Positions 61,661 to 64,000 of a stretch of DNA of 64,000 nucleotides are shown here, in pieces. The notes beneath the pieces are model-generated. The model made no database searches. It was not told the origin of the DNA and saw only the letters and a list, made by a program, of their open reading frames with translations. The DNA is from Siphonodentalium dalli. Its lineage: Eukaryota > Mollusca > Scaphopoda > Gadilida > Siphonodentaliidae. Position 1 is the stretch's first letter, and each line of letters starts with the position of its first letter. The DNA lies in NCBI GenBank assembly GCA_032622095.1, contig CP136063.1:61767897-61831896 (forward strand), read 5' to 3'. The translations under genes were made by a program, and so were the position numbers.

Positions 61661-64000
61661 ATGGCATATTTTCGGTTTTTTAACCATCCTGAAATGTGTG
61701 CATCGGCATTTAAAGAAAATGTTAGCAATTTCGAAGAACGCATCAAGTTGTTACAGAGACATATTCATGATCCTTACACTTACGCATTGTTAGACCTTTC
61801 CTCCTCTAGGAGACAAGATGTTATCCTTACTTATGAGAGCATTTTTCCAAAATACTCTGACATCAAATGTACATATGTTAATAATGTAACCCAATCAACC
61901 CTTGATGACTCATTTGATATATTGAACAATCATATTAAAGATTTTAATGTAAACTTATCTCTATATATGGATACAGTTAAAGAATTACATGATATTGGGA
62001 GTAATCTTAGTGTATATTCCCATCATTCCACATTTAGCCAATCACAGTACAGTGAGATGTCTTCTATCGTTAAATTGTCAGATGCATTGCCATCTTTATT
62101 ATTTCATAATCTCGGCTATCGATCCCACATGCGGACACTAGATTCCTATTTGTTTATGCTTAACAAGGAATATATTACGACGCGCGAGAAGGTCTTTAAC
62201 TTTGTACCTTGGCGTTTGCCGGAGAACTTGATTTCTACGTTAGGACGAGGTGCCAACTTCATTCCTACTCCGTTAATCACCCCGGAAATACAAGTTACCG
62301 GGTTGAAAACCATGTGTTATGATGCTCTTGAAACATGTAATCGTAAAACGATTAATCTTATGTCTCCACATAATGTTCATCCATTAAAATCACACAATAC
62401 ATTGTTGTATACGCATGTTAACCATCCAGGTTTACCACCAACTTTTGTTAATGACACATTAGACAGTATTGTCAAGATAGATCGATTTACCAACTCGTGG
62501 CCTGGGGATAATTATCTCACATTTAAGAATATATCTCCATTTGAAAATGAAACCTTAAACCTTTATGCTAACCACCCTGGTGTTATCATATCACCCAGTG
62601 ATAAATCGCTGGGTATCTCTATTAATACTACAGCTTGGTATGCCAAAGAATACCGGCGCCAACTTAGCGATACATCTACATACAGTTTACATGATTATAG
62701 CAGTATAAATCATATCATTGATGAAGGTGTTAAACGCCTTCGCTACATAGCCTTTAAGTACAGGGATACTACTATTGAACAAATTATTTTAGATAAAATC
62801 CTAGCAGTTAAACCTGCGGATATTATTATTCCTTCTTTAAATATTACTCCTAAAGTTCATAAACTGAAAGTTTTCCCCTCCCCCAAAGTGGAAACCAGTT
62901 TGACTGGCCGTCCTATTATCAACGCGCATTCGAATGTGAATACTTGTGCCTCACGTATTTTAGGACATATGTTAGAGAATTATTTGGCAGCGTTGCATAA
63001 CCATTTTGACAGAAATAACATTACTTGGACCATATGTAAAGATTCATTGCACGCCATCCACGAATTTAAATCGCTTAATGTAACACCAGAACAACTCAAT
63101 AACTACTGGTTTATCAGTTCAGACTTTCAGTCTTTGTATACGGCTATTCGAAACTCTGATATGTATGATGCACTTGAGTTTATTCGCCATATTTTAGATA
63201 TTGATGATACCCACTTTAACTTCATGGTTGACCTTTTCAAGTTCATCCAAGATTATGCATTTTTCCATGTTGGCTTTAAACATCTGTACCTGCAGACACA
63301 GGGGCTCGCCATGGGCAGTTTCGTCTCGGCACAAGCCGCAAATGTCATCTTGCTTAGGTGTGAATACTATATGTTCCAAAATGTTCCGCTAGTGGAACCT
63401 ATTAAAATCTTTTTGAGATATATAGATGATGGCATCTTGTTCGTTGATGTGAAATATGAATCATTGTTGACTATTCTTAATGGATTGCGTGATGCCTACC
63501 CTAAACATATTAATTTGGATGTATCAGTTAGCAAGTTTAAGGTTGATTTCCTTGATATAACCTTTAGCATTAATCATGAACTATTTTATAACCAAGGCTT
63601 GCATGTAGGCCTTTACCAAAAGCCTTTTAATACATACTCGTACACTCATTTCGAGAGTGACCATCCTATTGGTGTATTTGTCGGTATTATTAAAGCAGAG
63701 TGCCACCGTTACTTTAGACACTCTTCGTGTAGAGAGGATTACCTTTATTACATTAGCCTATTTCTTATCAGACTCACTAGATGTGGCTACCCCGAACCGT
63801 TTGTCATTAAACAAATCATCCCTTATGATGTCATTTTTAAGAAAGTATTTGGATGGGTACCAGCTAGCACAAGTGGTACGCGACCTTTAGATAGTTCATT
63901 ACATGCTTCTCAGATCGCCAGTACAGGCGCTTCTCCTCGAAATTTGGGTGGCACTTCCCTATCTAATGATACTCCATCTACTGTATATGTACCGGTACTA
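61661..64000 (+). CDS. Penelope-like element reverse transcriptase, 3' end beyond window
   Basis: Uninterrupted frame of 780 codons from the first ATG after an in-frame TAG at 61,589; it runs off the window edge. The N-terminal 190 residues are unassigned. LGRGANFIPTP (residues 194-204) and PSDKSLGISI (about 312-321, Asp314-Lys315) match conserved upstream blocks of Penelope-like reverse transcriptases. The polymerase core follows: PKVHK, RPIIN, motif A SDFQSLYT (Asp488), motif B QGLAMGSFVSAQAAN (547-561), motif C RYIDD (Asp589, Asp590), then FKVDFLDITF, YQKPFNTYSYTHF and a basic helix (AECHRYFRHSSC). Residues from about 735 are a Ser/Thr-rich linker. A GIY-YIG endonuclease, present in many members, would lie beyond the edge if it exists. 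It would copy element RNA into the genome. Having no stops suggests recent activity. Confidence 0.85.
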   Translation, partial: MAYFRFFNHPEMCASAFKENVSNFEERIKLLQRHIHDPYTYALLDLSSSRRQDVILTYESIFPKYSDIKCTYVNNVTQSTLDDSFDILNNHIKDFNVNLSLYMDTVKELHDIGSNLSVYSHHSTFSQSQYSEMSSIVKLSDALPSLLFHNLGYRSHMRTLDSYLFMLNKEYITTREKVFNFVPWRLPENLISTLGRGANFIPTPLITPEIQVTGLKTMCYDALETCNRKTINLMSPHNVHPLKSHNTLLYTHVNHPGLPPTFVNDTLDSIVKIDRFTNSWPGDNYLTFKNISPFENETLNLYANHPGVIISPSDKSLGISINTTAWYAKEYRRQLSDTSTYSLHDYSSINHIIDEGVKRLRYIAFKYRDTTIEQIILDKILAVKPADIIIPSLNITPKVHKLKVFPSPKVETSLTGRPIINAHSNVNTCASRILGHMLENYLAALHNHFDRNNITWTICKDSLHAIHEFKSLNVTPEQLNNYWFISSDFQSLYTAIRNSDMYDALEFIRHILDIDDTHFNFMVDLFKFIQDYAFFHVGFKHLYLQTQGLAMGSFVSAQAANVILLRCEYYMFQNVPLVEPIKIFLRYIDDGILFVDVKYESLLTILNGLRDAYPKHINLDVSVSKFKVDFLDITFSINHELFYNQGLHVGLYQKPFNTYSYTHFESDHPIGVFVGIIKAECHRYFRHSSCREDYLYYISLFLIRLTRCGYPEPFVIKQIIPYDVIFKKVFGWVPASTSGTRPLDSSLHASQIASTGASPRNLGGTSLSNDTPSTVYVPVL

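Overview
This is animal nuclear DNA, AT-rich and very repeat-dense. Long C2H2 zinc-finger arrays, an APE-type LINE, a Penelope-like reverse transcriptase and many TTAA-flanked short DNA transposons suggest an invertebrate, perhaps a bivalve mollusc. That assignment is an inference from repeat style only. No tRNA, rRNA, CRISPR or bacterial-type operon was seen, and no complete multi-exon cellular gene can be defined from the sequence alone.

Layout. Bases 1-5,400 are mostly non-coding and hold one frameshifted relic gene (2,387-3,110). From about 5,440 to 56,580 the window behaves as a tandem cluster. Three minus-strand zinc-finger loci, A (5,440-7,616), B (32,985-36,030) and C (54,058-56,575), are separated by the same ordered non-coding blocks: 7.6-9.0 kb matches 37.1-39.1 kb; 15.2-17.2, 21.8-23.1, 39.1-41.0 and 44.0-44.6 kb match each other in pieces; 23.1-33.6 kb matches 47.5-54.8 kb. 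Length differences between units are largely explained by transposons present in one copy and absent from the other, so the window carries its own empty sites and target duplications can be read directly.

Mobile elements resolved this way: a 6.2-kb foldback element (9,018-15,202) with about 1.2-kb inverted arms around a 42-bp minisatellite, itself hit by a hAT-like element and a SINE/LINE tail; a TA-flanked element (16,022-16,818); several TTAA-flanked families, some nested; a 2.98-kb element flanked by GTGGA (41,027-44,003); and a 5'-truncated LINE (27,282-30,120) with an unusually long 131-bp target duplication.

From about 56,580 to the right edge a different unit begins. It has no similarity that I can see to the cluster, is built of tandemly repeated leader sequence (57.2-61.5 kb), and leads into an uninterrupted 780-codon plus-strand frame (61,661 to the edge) for a Penelope-like reverse transcriptase, cut by the window end.

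The zinc-finger arrays are the only candidate cellular coding sequence. Each locus has at least one nonsense codon or frameshift, and none shows a convincing start exon, so they are either decaying paralogues or partial exons.
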